Source: Guopingia tenuis
GTDB taxonomy: Bacteria; Bacillota; Clostridia; Christensenellales; Christensenellaceae
Direction of reading: 5' to 3'
DNA length: 64,000 nucleotides
Assembly (NCBI RefSeq): GCF_014384805.1
Contig: NZ_JACRSS010000004.1
Coordinates: 108,360 to 172,359 of the forward strand
Position 1 is the stretch's first letter. Every line of letters begins with the position of its first letter. This document shows positions 1 through 7,771 of this stretch, piece by piece. Position numbers and translations under genes: made by a program. The notes under the pieces were generated by a model, which searched no databases, was not told where the DNA came from, and saw nothing but the letters and a program-made list of their open reading frames with translations.

Positions 1-185
1 TAGATGGATTCGCCGCAGCGGATTTTCAGAGAGAGCACGCCCATGATGCTTTTGGCATTGACCTTTTTATTTTCGCTTTCAATGAGGATCTGCGATTCAT
101 AACAGCCGGCCGTCTGCACAAACAAGGCTGCCGTGCGGGATTTCAATCCATCGGGATGTTTGATGACAAGTTCTTTATAAAGCAT
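1..185 (-). CDS. HPr-like (Crh-type) phosphocarrier domain protein, C-terminus outside window
   Basis: The first 61 residues are visible and match HPr of the PTS in length and spacing. The segment KSIMGV places the regulatory serine at residue 46, the site phosphorylated by HPr kinase. The catalytic histidine expected at residue 15 is a lysine (GLKSRTAA instead of GIHARPA), although Arg17 is kept. Such a protein cannot pass phosphate in the PTS. It resembles Crh, which has Gln15 and acts only as a co-regulator with CcpA. The start follows AAAGGAGG with a 7-base gap. hprK, the expected kinase partner, lies about 5.6 kb upstream on the same strand. The Crh-like role is inferred; the missing His15 is read directly. 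Confidence 0.8.
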   Translation of the reverse strand, partial: MLYKELVIKHPDGLKSRTAALFVQTAGCYESQILIESENKKVNAKSIMGVLSLKIRCGESI

Positions 186-215
186 TCGGATTCCTCCTTT
201 AAAGATGCAAATCGC

Positions 216-232
216 GGCGGCGGAACGCCGCC
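216..232 (-). promoter_or_regulatory. GC hairpin in the leader of the HPr-like gene
   Basis: A perfect 7-bp stem (GGCGGCG/CGCCGCC) with a 3-base loop lies about 30 bases upstream of the HPr-like start, between it and the acetamidase gene. No T-run follows on the minus strand, so it is more likely an RNA leader or stabilising hairpin than a terminator. Confidence 0.35.
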
Positions 233-324
233 TATGTTGTGTATATGAAAGTCCTTGAATACTATTTATAAATATTCCATAAGTATAGGGGAAAATCCTC
301 TAAAAAACACGGGATTTTTCCAAA

Positions 325-1236
325 TTATTTTCGATAGGCCAGCTCTTTGGCAACCTTTGCCACCAGGGAATAGTTGGGGTCCACCATATTTCCCACATAG
401 AGGGAACTGTCCATGGTGATGGCTTGATAGGCGTCCATAGCGTCCCAGCCCAGCTCTATCATCCATTGCACCAGCTCATAACAGGCGATGCGGGCGGCAT
501 CCTCCATGGGCCGCGCGCTTCCAATGCACATAAGCTCGGTGGGGCTTTCAATGCGGGGCTGGCGCAGGGTCAGGCCGGGGACGACTTCCAACTTCAGCGT
601 TACCCGGGCCGCAATCTCCAACGCCGCGCCGCAGGCTTCTCCCTGCCCCTGGCGGGCGTGGCAGTCGCCCAGATAGAGATAGGCGCCCTCCTTCTGGATG
701 GGGAGATAGAGAATATTTCCGGGCTTCACATCCGGGACATCCATGTTGCCGCCCTGCTCAAAGGGGGTGTTGGAGGAAGGGGCCTGGATTTCCGGCGCGG
801 TAGCGATGGTGCCGATGAAGGGATCGGGGGAGAAGGAGAGGCGGTTTCCGTGGGAATAGACTCCATCCTTATAATGATAGAGATAGACCTTGAGGGGAAG
901 GGGATCGTTTAAAAATTTGACGCGCCGGTTATACTGCAATGCGCCGAACTCCCGGTGAATACAGCTCACGGCTATGTCCCGTGTGGGCGTGATATCCAGA
1001 ATGGAAATTTTGAGGGCATCTCCCGGATGCGCCCCCTCCACATAGACCGGGCCCACCAGAGGATTGGAATATGTATTGAGCTGTTTGGGGTCCAGATCCT
1101 CGGAAGTGAGATCGCCCCAAAAGGCATCTTCGGTATAAAACACGGCGGTTTCCCCATCCCGGACGTGGGCTACCGGCGCCGCATAGGGGCTGATGACACA
1201 TTGGTATTGGCTGCGTTCCAGGCGAATTTCCTGCAT
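325..1236 (-). CDS. acetamidase/formamidase family protein
   Basis: This 303-residue protein matches the FmdA/AmdA acetamidase-formamidase family, which hydrolyses short amides to ammonia and a carboxylate. Family signatures include the N-terminal GDLTSEDLDPKQL region, a GPVYVEGAHPGD stretch, EQGGNMD near the middle, and GDCHARQGQGEACG, which carries the likely active-site acidic and histidine residues. Length is typical. I chose the ATG at 1236 because TGAGGAAA lies 6 bases before it; an in-frame GTG at 1251 has no spaced site. It is inserted between whiA and the HPr-like gene. The substrate cannot be read from sequence. Confidence 0.85.
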   Translation of the reverse strand: MQEIRLERSQYQCVISPYAAPVAHVRDGETAVFYTEDAFWGDLTSEDLDPKQLNTYSNPLVGPVYVEGAHPGDALKISILDITPTRDIAVSCIHREFGALQYNRRVKFLNDPLPLKVYLYHYKDGVYSHGNRLSFSPDPFIGTIATAPEIQAPSSNTPFEQGGNMDVPDVKPGNILYLPIQKEGAYLYLGDCHARQGQGEACGAALEIAARVTLKLEVVPGLTLRQPRIESPTELMCIGSARPMEDAARIACYELVQWMIELGWDAMDAYQAITMDSSLYVGNMVDPNYSLVAKVAKELAYRK

Positions 1237-1377
1237 GATGATTTTCCTCACATGATAAGATTACAAGCATATATAGGTTTTATGTGTTTTCTCAAAAAGA
1301 GAAAGGATTTCACCCCTCTGCGCAAAAGTGAAATGAAAAAACGGCTGAAGATCCTATGTTTTTCTGCAAAAACAGAT

Positions 1378-1398
1378 AAAAAGCGGTATTTTTCCGCT
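1378..1398 (-). terminator. probable terminator of whiA
   Basis: A 5-bp AGCGG/CCGCT stem with a 7-base loop is followed on the minus strand by five T residues, about 37 bases after the whiA stop. The stem is short. Confidence 0.45.
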
Positions 1399-1434
1399 GG
1401 AAAACGATGGTATTGTCTGCTGGAGGATAGAAGC

Positions 1435-2376
1435 TCATATATTATTTTCTTCCCGGAGAGTGCGGGCGATTTCATTGAGCTTGCGCAGCCGGTGATTGAT
1501 CCCTGAGCGGGAGGCTCCCGGGCAGAGAGCTGCCAGCTCGCTCAGGGAGGCTTCCGGATAAGAAAGGCGAAGCTCCGCCGCTTCCCGCAGGGCCGGGGAA
1601 AGCCATTCCAGGCCCCGGGTCTGCTCGATAAACCGGATATTTTCGGCCTGCTGGACGGCGGAGCGAACCGTGCGGTCGATATTGGCGCTTTCACAGTTGA
1701 TCTGCCGATTGACGTTGTTGCGGATATCCTTGAAAATGCGGATATTTTCCAACTCCATCACGCTGGAATGGGCGCCGATACGCGTCAACAGGCCGATGAT
1801 ATCCTCAATTCCCTTGATATAGACGACGCTTGTTTCCTTGCGCTGCGTTTGGCGGGCATTGAGGGAAAACCCTTGCAGAAGGGCGCAGAGCGGCTCGGCA
1901 AGGGAGGGCATGGAGACGACAAACTCCAGGTGGTATTCCTTTTGGGGGTCGCTGATGCTGCCACCGCCCAGAAAGGCGCCGCGCAGAAAGGCTGCCCGGC
2001 AGCATTCCCGCTGGGTCAAAGCCGAAAAGGCCTCGGGCTGCAGACGAATCCCCAGGGAAACGGCAATGCCCAGATCATCCAAAATTGAAAGCACCTGCTC
2101 CCGGCCGCTGATGCGCACCGAATAGACCTCGTTCTTTTTGAGGGGGCCGGTTTTGGAGAGAAGCTCGCATTCCAGGCCATAGACCCGTTTCACCAGGGAA
2201 AAAATCCGAGTGACAACGCCGCGGCTTTCCGTGTTTAGAAGTAAACTCAGGCCGCCCGAGCCCAGGGAGATGGTGCCGCTTAAAAGCACAAGGCCGGCCA
2301 GCTCTGCCCGCAGGCAATGCAGATGCTTCCCATGCACTTCACAGCATTCGGTTTTTACATCAGCGGAAAAAGACAA
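1435..2376 (-). CDS. whiA: DNA-binding protein WhiA
   Basis: This 313-residue protein has the WhiA architecture: two LAGLIDADG-like halves (RAAFLRGAFLGGGSISDP near residue 120 is the conserved core) and a C-terminal helix-turn-helix ending in RSGINHRLRKLNEIA. In Bacillus WhiA affects cell division and chromosome segregation; in Streptomyces it is a sporulation regulator. The start is the TTG at 2376, which gives the standard N-terminus (M/L)SFSADVK and sits 5 bases after AAGGAGAGG. A longer ATG reading at 2409 would have no ribosome site. The usual neighbours are rapZ and yvcK; only rapZ is here. Confidence 0.95.
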   Translation of the reverse strand: MSFSADVKTECCEVHGKHLHCLRAELAGLVLLSGTISLGSGGLSLLLNTESRGVVTRIFSLVKRVYGLECELLSKTGPLKKNEVYSVRISGREQVLSILDDLGIAVSLGIRLQPEAFSALTQRECCRAAFLRGAFLGGGSISDPQKEYHLEFVVSMPSLAEPLCALLQGFSLNARQTQRKETSVVYIKGIEDIIGLLTRIGAHSSVMELENIRIFKDIRNNVNRQINCESANIDRTVRSAVQQAENIRFIEQTRGLEWLSPALREAAELRLSYPEASLSELAALCPGASRSGINHRLRKLNEIARTLREENNI

Positions 2377-2659
2377 AAAAACCTCTCCTTTGAAAATGAG
2401 ATGGAACATCCGCTCTCCGGGAGAACCGGAAAGCGGAGCAGCTGCGGCATGTCGTGGAAGTTCCCTGGGGGATATGGATATTCTTCCAGCGATTCAAGAG
2501 GATACCGTTAAGCTCTTTTTGCATCTTGGGTGTTTCATACATCCGCAATGCTCTGGAATAAAACCGGATTGGGATAGGACAGATCAGCCACCGGCCCAAA
2601 CCAAGCCGTTTTCTTCGTCCGGGAGAAAATGATATGCCGTGTCCCTCCGAATCTATCCG
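2377..2659 (-). other. gap where yvcK is expected; no intact gene
   Basis: The 283 bases between rapZ and whiA contain no convincing complete gene. Short minus-strand reading frames of 35 to 50 codons (for example one reading GGTRHIIFSRTKKTAWFG and another reading EEYPYPPGNFHDMPQLLRF) look mildly protein-like but are in different frames and lack a good start. This may be decayed coding sequence. I cannot say from what gene. Confidence 0.4.
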
Positions 2660-3550
2660 TCAATTATGGGTGGGGAAACGGCTCACGATGGAAGCCTGCT
2701 CCAAATTCAAATCCCGATGCTCAATGGTGACGCGGTTGCCCTTCTTTTGCAGACGGGCATAAAGCTCCTCGCCGATAACCACGCTGCGGTGCATGCCGCC
2801 CGTGCAGCCGATGGCGATGACCAGCTGCTTTTTATCCTGTTCCAGATAACAGGGGCAGAGATAGGTGACGAAATTGGTCACCTGGGTGAGAAAATACTGC
2901 GCCGCGTCAAAGCTCAAAACATAGTCCCGTACCTTTTCCGTCAGGCCGGAATTGGTCTTGAGATCGTCCAGATAAAAGGGGTTGGGCAGGAAGCGCATGT
3001 CAAAGACCAGGTCGGCGTCAATGGGAATGCCGCGCTTATAGCCAAAGGTGATGACGGAAATCAGAAGCCGTTTGTCCCTCTCCTGGCTATAGCGGCGCTC
3101 AAGAACCGAAGAGAGAGCGCGGACAGTATAGGTGCTGGTGTCGATTACTGTGTTGGCCATCTCCTTGATGCGCTGAAGCTTTTCCCGCTCGGTCAGAATG
3201 CCCGAGAGGATATTGCCGCTCCCGGAGACCGGATGCCGCCGCCGGGTCTGGGTGAACCGACTGACGATGGCCTTATCCGAGGCGTCCAGAAACAGGATAT
3301 CCAGGTTCAAGTTCATCTGCTTTAGCTGATCGATGGCTTCATAAACCGAATCAAACATATCGCCCATTCGCATATCCGCCACAACCGCCACATTTTCCAG
3401 CGGCACCGCCCGGTTTTGACAGAGACGGGCGAAATCCGGAATGAGCTGCGGGGGAATATTGTCTGCGCAGAAATACCCGAGATCCTCCATGATTTTCAGG
3501 GCGGAGGAGCGCCCGGCGCCGGAAAGCCCGGTGATAATGGTAAAATTCAT
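2660..3550 (-). CDS. rapZ: RNase adapter / nucleotide-binding protein RapZ (YvcJ)
   Basis: This 296-residue protein is full length for RapZ. The P-loop is GLSGAGRS at residues 8-15, with Arg in place of the more common Lys, a variant also known in other phyla. It is followed by LEDLGYF-type and DNIPPQL motifs. The C-terminal domain carries IAIGCTGGMHRSV, the family signature. In Escherichia coli RapZ delivers GlmZ RNA to RNase E; in Bacillus YvcJ binds and hydrolyses nucleotides and affects competence. The role here is not known. The start follows AAGGAGGTACAGCAGC. It belongs to the minus-strand block with murB and hprK. Confidence 0.93.
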   Translation of the reverse strand: MNFTIITGLSGAGRSSALKIMEDLGYFCADNIPPQLIPDFARLCQNRAVPLENVAVVADMRMGDMFDSVYEAIDQLKQMNLNLDILFLDASDKAIVSRFTQTRRRHPVSGSGNILSGILTEREKLQRIKEMANTVIDTSTYTVRALSSVLERRYSQERDKRLLISVITFGYKRGIPIDADLVFDMRFLPNPFYLDDLKTNSGLTEKVRDYVLSFDAAQYFLTQVTNFVTYLCPCYLEQDKKQLVIAIGCTGGMHRSVVIGEELYARLQKKGNRVTIEHRDLNLEQASIVSRFPTHN

Positions 3551-3663
3551 GCTGCTGTACCTCCTTGGATGCGGCGATGGCTGGGCAAATCCCGAAGAAA
3601 ACCCAGGGGCTGGATAAGATGGAAAGCCGGGACACGGCGCGAGGGCATGTCCGGCAAAGAAAA

Positions 3664-4581
3664 CTATTGAAAATTCTCCGCTCCCTCGCCGATAATGCGG
3701 ACCTCCCGCTCCAGTCGGACACCGGAGGCGGCATAGACCCGTTCCTGAACGGCGGCGATCACCTGCAAAAGCTGGGCGGAGGTGGCGCTGCCGCGGTTGA
3801 TGACAAACCCGGCATGCTTCTGGGAAACCTGGGCGTCCCCCACGGAAAAGCCCTTGAGGCCGGCTGCCTGGATGAGCGCTCCGGCATACTGCCCCGGAGG
3901 ACGCTTGAACGTGCTTCCTGCGCTGGCAAATTCCAGAGGCTGCTTGGCCTTGCGCCGGGCGTTATATTCCTGCATCTGCCTGCGGGCGGCATCCGTATCT
4001 CCCCGGGAAAGGGAAAAATGCGCCTCCAGAATGATATAGGGCTGTTCCATAAAGATGCTGTGGCGATAGGAAAACTGCATCTGTTTCCGGGTGAGGGTGC
4101 AGAGCTGAAAGTTTTCATCGAGGCAGAGCGTGCTCTCCAAATGGGGCGCCAGCTCGCCGCCATAGGCTCCGGCGTTCATATAGACGCCGCCGCCCACGGT
4201 TCCCGGAATCCCTCCGGCGAACTCCAGGCCGACATATCCCCGGTTGAGGGAGAAAATTACAAGAGAGGACAGGCGCGCCCCGGCCTGGGAGACGATTTTG
4301 CCTTCCCGTTCCTCCAATTTGGCAAAAGCACCGCCCAAATGGATCACGGCACCCCGGATGCCCGCATCCGTGACAAGAACATTGGACCCATTCCCTAAAA
4401 GGACAAAAGGGAGTTGCTCCCGGGAAAACAGACGCAGGACAAAAATAAGCTGTTCGATGCTTTGGGGCTCCACAAGAAGATCGGCAGGGCCGCCGGTTTT
4501 GAAGGTGGTATATTCCCGCATGGGAGCGTGAAGGCGCGGGGAAATATGCTGTTCATAAAGCGCCTCGAGAATTTTCTGCAT
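3664..4581 (-). CDS. murB: UDP-N-acetylenolpyruvoylglucosamine reductase
   Basis: MurB reduces UDP-GlcNAc-enolpyruvate to UDP-MurNAc with NADPH and FAD, a committed step of cytoplasmic peptidoglycan precursor synthesis. The 305-residue length fits type II MurB. FAD-binding motifs include TTFKTGGPAD near residue 25 and LGNGSNVLVTDAGIRG near 62. Further on come GGGVYMNAGAYGGE and the catalytic segment FASAGSTFKRP. Its placement between hprK and rapZ is common in Clostridia. An 82-base gap to rapZ's ribosome site without a clear terminator suggests co-transcription. Confidence 0.95.
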   Translation of the reverse strand: MQKILEALYEQHISPRLHAPMREYTTFKTGGPADLLVEPQSIEQLIFVLRLFSREQLPFVLLGNGSNVLVTDAGIRGAVIHLGGAFAKLEEREGKIVSQAGARLSSLVIFSLNRGYVGLEFAGGIPGTVGGGVYMNAGAYGGELAPHLESTLCLDENFQLCTLTRKQMQFSYRHSIFMEQPYIILEAHFSLSRGDTDAARRQMQEYNARRKAKQPLEFASAGSTFKRPPGQYAGALIQAAGLKGFSVGDAQVSQKHAGFVINRGSATSAQLLQVIAAVQERVYAASGVRLEREVRIIGEGAENFQ

Positions 4582-4638
4582 GCTGCCGCCCCCTTTGCTG
4601 TTGCTTTCTTATGTTTTATTGTACACGAAGGCGGGCAT

Positions 4639-5832
4639 TTATTCAACACGCCCAAACAGGAGATTTCGTGACTTTTCTTTGAAATTTTTGTCACCGGCGA
4701 GGGCAGTGTCCAATGCGGCGTCCACCTCTTTTTGATTTGCGGCCAGAAGGAAGTTATTGGGAATATTGCCATCGGCGCCAAGAGCCGCATACTCCTCCAG
4801 ATACAGCGTTTGGCCTTCATATACCCCTTCCTGAGATGTAACCGGCAGCATTTTCATGCCTTCCACGGCCTTTTGGGCCTTTTCCGAGAGAAGCTGCTGG
4901 GCAAAATCCAGGCCCGCCGTATATTTGGCGGAATCCTCCGTGGCCATCAGGCCGATCATCTGCACCATATCCGAATAGCTGGAAATAGAATAATTGGAGA
5001 GGCTCAGGGAATTGGCCCGCTGGTCGGAAAAAAGCTGTTCATATTCTGCGGCGGGGCAGAGATGCATGGCGGATTTTCCCGAAAGAAACATTTCCCGGCC
5101 ACCGTCCTCCGCGATGGGAAAAGCGCCGAGAGGCGTATCCAGGGGAAGGTCGCCTTCCAGCCAATCCTCCCCGGAAGCGGCTGTTTTGAGCCAGAGAAGC
5201 GCGGCTTTGGGATGCAACCCGGAAGTGACCGTGAGAGAAAGGGGGAGAATCTGCTGGTCGTCCACCGTAAAAGAGAGGCGGGAGAGGGCGGCGATGAAGT
5301 TTTCATAGGAAATTCCGCTGTCCAATGGCGTGGGGACATCCTGGGCCGCAAACAGATCCTGGTTGCAGGCAAGGGTATAGAAATCCGCCATATAGGGATA
5401 GGCATAGCAATCGTTATCCTGGCTGCCGCAATCGGCATAGGCAGGGAGAAGGCTCTCCGCGGCGGGAAGCCGGGAAAAATCCGCGGCATTGCCCATGAAT
5501 CCCAGGGGGAAGGAGCAGAGGTCCGGGCGCTCCCCGGCGGCCAGCTTTTTTTCCGCCTCTTCGGGCGTCAGGGGAACAAGATCGATAAAGACATAGGGAT
5601 GCTGTTTTTCAAAGGAGCGGATCTGGGAGCGGAGGAAGGAGACGCCGCTGGTCCCGCCGGTTTTGAAGGAAACGATATGCCAGAGAGTGAGGGAGCCGCG
5701 ATACTGCTCCCTCTGCTTCTGCTCCCGGATGGTATAGGTATTTTTATGAACGCCGCCCACGATAAAGGCGGGAGACAGCACGAGGAATGCCAGACAGGCA
5801 AAGCATAAAAAAAGAGTAAAAGCTTTTTTCAC
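4639..5832 (-). CDS. extracellular solute-binding protein-like protein (orphan)
   Basis: This 397-residue protein has an N-terminal hydrophobic segment (residues 4-28) that can act as a signal peptide or anchor. It is followed by a domain like family 1 ABC sugar-binding proteins: SLTLWHIVSFKTGG, then FEKQHPYVFIDLVPL and RPDLCSFPLGFMGN. No lipobox cysteine is seen at the end of the hydrophobic stretch, unlike most Gram-positive binding proteins. No permease or ATPase gene is adjacent. It starts at GTG after GGGAGTGA. It lies between hprK and murB, so it may be expressed with cell-wall and catabolite-control genes. The ligand is unknown. Confidence 0.7.
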   Translation of the reverse strand: MKKAFTLFLCFACLAFLVLSPAFIVGGVHKNTYTIREQKQREQYRGSLTLWHIVSFKTGGTSGVSFLRSQIRSFEKQHPYVFIDLVPLTPEEAEKKLAAGERPDLCSFPLGFMGNAADFSRLPAAESLLPAYADCGSQDNDCYAYPYMADFYTLACNQDLFAAQDVPTPLDSGISYENFIAALSRLSFTVDDQQILPLSLTVTSGLHPKAALLWLKTAASGEDWLEGDLPLDTPLGAFPIAEDGGREMFLSGKSAMHLCPAAEYEQLFSDQRANSLSLSNYSISSYSDMVQMIGLMATEDSAKYTAGLDFAQQLLSEKAQKAVEGMKMLPVTSQEGVYEGQTLYLEEYAALGADGNIPNNFLLAANQKEVDAALDTALAGDKNFKEKSRNLLFGRVE

Positions 5833-5899
5833 GAGGACTCACTCCCAAGAATCAGACTTTTACTCTAAATATATTGGCTGGTTCTGTTTTTTAGACGCG

Positions 5900-6814
5900 T
5901 CAGCCCAAAAGCTCCAGCATCTTCTGGTCGAGATTGGCCGTGGCGTCGTGGCCCAGGCTCTTCAGGCGGAAGTTCATGGCCGCCACTTCCAAAATGATGG
6001 CGATATTCCGGCCCGGCCGCACGGGGATGGTGATTTTGGGCACCTTGACCCCGAGAAGGGTCACATAATCTTCTGCCATGCCGATCCGGTCGATATCTTT
6101 CACATCGCCCAGCTCCAGATGCACGCAGAGACTGATGGTTTTGTCAACCATGACGGCGCCCATGCCATAGAGCACGGAAACATCGATGAGGCCGATTCCG
6201 CGGATTTCCATGAGATGCCGGATGACATCCGGCGAGCTTCCCACCAGATGATTGTCGGAAATTTTGCGGATTTCCACCACGTCGTCCGCCACCAGACGGT
6301 GGCCGCGCTTGACCAGCTCCAGGGCGGTTTCGCTCTTGCCCACGCCGGATTCGCCGGTGATGAAAATGCCGATGCCGTATACGTCCATCAGGCCGCCGTG
6401 GCGGGCGATGCTGGGAGCCAGCTCATTATCCAGAAACAGCGTCGTCATATGCGAGAGCTTTGTGGTGGTGAGGCCGGACATAAGAACAGGAACGTCATAG
6501 GTTTCCGCGATCTCGAGAAAATCGTCGGGCGGCGTCAGGTTCCGGGCAATGAGCACGCCGGGAATGGGATAGCTGAAATACGTTTCCAGACGCTCTCGCC
6601 GCACTTCGGGGGAGAGATCCTGCAAATAGGTCATCTCGGCCATGCCAAAAAGCTGGATCCGCTCGACGGCGAAATATTCAAAGAAGCCGCACATCTGCAG
6701 GCCCGGCCGGTTCAGATCGCTGGTGTCGATCTCCATATGCTCCCGGTCGCCCAGATAGAGGGGCGTGAGGCCCAGCTCATCGATGAGTTTTTGAATTTTG
6801 ATGGATCGCTTCAT
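5900..6814 (-). CDS. hprK: HPr kinase/phosphorylase
   Basis: This bifunctional enzyme phosphorylates HPr and Crh at Ser46 with ATP or PPi and removes the phosphate when Pi is high, controlling catabolite repression. The 304-residue protein has the P-loop GESGVGKS near residues 151-158, the following ADDVV element, the family signature GIGLIDV near residue 200, and a C-terminal helix ending in LDQKMLELLG. I chose the ATG at 6814, 8 bases after AGGGAG; a GTG at 6823 overlaps that site. The upstream HAD gene stops at 6827 inside the ribosome site, which implies translational coupling. Confidence 0.96.
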   Translation of the reverse strand: MKRSIKIQKLIDELGLTPLYLGDREHMEIDTSDLNRPGLQMCGFFEYFAVERIQLFGMAEMTYLQDLSPEVRRERLETYFSYPIPGVLIARNLTPPDDFLEIAETYDVPVLMSGLTTTKLSHMTTLFLDNELAPSIARHGGLMDVYGIGIFITGESGVGKSETALELVKRGHRLVADDVVEIRKISDNHLVGSSPDVIRHLMEIRGIGLIDVSVLYGMGAVMVDKTISLCVHLELGDVKDIDRIGMAEDYVTLLGVKVPKITIPVRPGRNIAIILEVAAMNFRLKSLGHDATANLDQKMLELLG

Positions 6815-6826
6815 GATTGGCACTCC

Positions 6827-7624
6827 CTATTTTTCAAAGATGAATTTGTCGATGATTTCCTTGATGGCGTCGTGGTCGTTGTCTGCCGCGGCGACATAAT
6901 CGGAAATTTCCTTGATCTCGTCGATGGCGTTGCCCACCGCCGCACCTACGCCGGCATATTTGATCATGCTGGCGTCGATCTGGTTATCGCCCACGGCGAT
7001 CATCTGGCTTTTATCGATGCCATAGTATTCCGAAAGGGCCTTCAAAGCTCCGCCTTTGGTGGCCGCCGGGTTGTTGAACTCCAAAAAGATGGGTTTGGAA
7101 CGCCCAATGTTCAGATGCGGGAACCGTTCCCTGAAGATCGGCTGAATGCGGGCGGTTGTGGCCTCGTCGTTGATCATGAGGATTTTGGGAGTATAGATGT
7201 CTTTCATCTCCCGCAGGTTGGGAACCAGACGGTCGCCAAAGCCGCAGACGCTCTTGTAGTAATCCGAATATTCCGTGTGCTTTTCGTAGCAGAAGTGGTT
7301 GTCGATATAGACGTGCACATACACGCCCAGCTCATGGGCCAGCTCCAAGATTGCGGAGGTATCCTCTGGCTCGATGGGGCAGGAGGAAATCTCCCTTCCC
7401 TGATGATCCACCACCTGGGCGCCGCTGCAGCAGATGCTGGCGTCCTGAAGGGCCAGCTCGTCATAAAGCCGTTTCAGGCTGATAAACAGCCGCCCGGAGG
7501 CCAGGATTACCTTCACGCCCGCCTTCATGGCCCGAGCGATGGCCTCGGCATTGCCCGGCGTGATCTTGCGGTCGTTGTTCAGTAAAGTGTCGTCGATATC
7601 CAATGCAATGAGTTTATAATCCAT
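6827..7624 (-). CDS. Cof-type HAD-IIB phosphatase
   Basis: This 265-residue protein has all HAD motifs: DIDDTLL near residue 9 (catalytic Asp nucleophile), ASGR near 42, a lysine in the KGGALKAL segment, and GDNQIDASMI near 210. Cof-type enzymes dephosphorylate sugar phosphates, flavin or pyridoxal phosphates; the substrate cannot be told from sequence. It is the first gene of the minus-strand block and overlaps the hprK ribosome site. It has its own strong sigma-A promoter at 7666-7694. Confidence 0.88.
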   Translation of the reverse strand: MDYKLIALDIDDTLLNNDRKITPGNAEAIARAMKAGVKVILASGRLFISLKRLYDELALQDASICCSGAQVVDHQGREISSCPIEPEDTSAILELAHELGVYVHVYIDNHFCYEKHTEYSDYYKSVCGFGDRLVPNLREMKDIYTPKILMINDEATTARIQPIFRERFPHLNIGRSKPIFLEFNNPAATKGGALKALSEYYGIDKSQMIAVGDNQIDASMIKYAGVGAAVGNAIDEIKEISDYVAAADNDHDAIKEIIDKFIFEK

Positions 7625-7665
7625 AGGTTCCTTCCATCCATATATCCTTGTTCATTGATGCTTTC

Positions 7666-7694
7666 ATTATAAACGCGGGGGGCAGGGAATGCAA
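7666..7694 (-). promoter_or_regulatory. sigma-A promoter for the HAD-hprK block
   Basis: On the minus strand TTGCAT (7694-7689) and a perfect TATAAT (7671-7666) are separated by 17 bases, about 40 bases upstream of the HAD start. Confidence 0.75.
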
Positions 7695-7712
7695 ATACTT
7701 TTTCGCGGGGGG

Positions 7713-7741
7713 CTGGAAAAAAAACTGGTTTCCGATATAAT
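7713..7741 (+). promoter_or_regulatory. probable promoter for dnaE
   Basis: A perfect TATAAT at 7736-7741 lies 31 bases before the TTG start. The -35 candidate at 7713 (CTGGAA, 17-base spacing) is weak. Confidence 0.5.
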
Positions 7742-7771
7742 AGAAAATAGAGAAATATGGAGGAGACGAAT

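Noticed and set aside
5948..7585. 545-codon open frame antisense to hprK and the HAD gene
   Set aside because: It is an antisense shadow of two well-defined genes; its His/Asp/Gly-rich composition is the reverse-frame image of their codon use.
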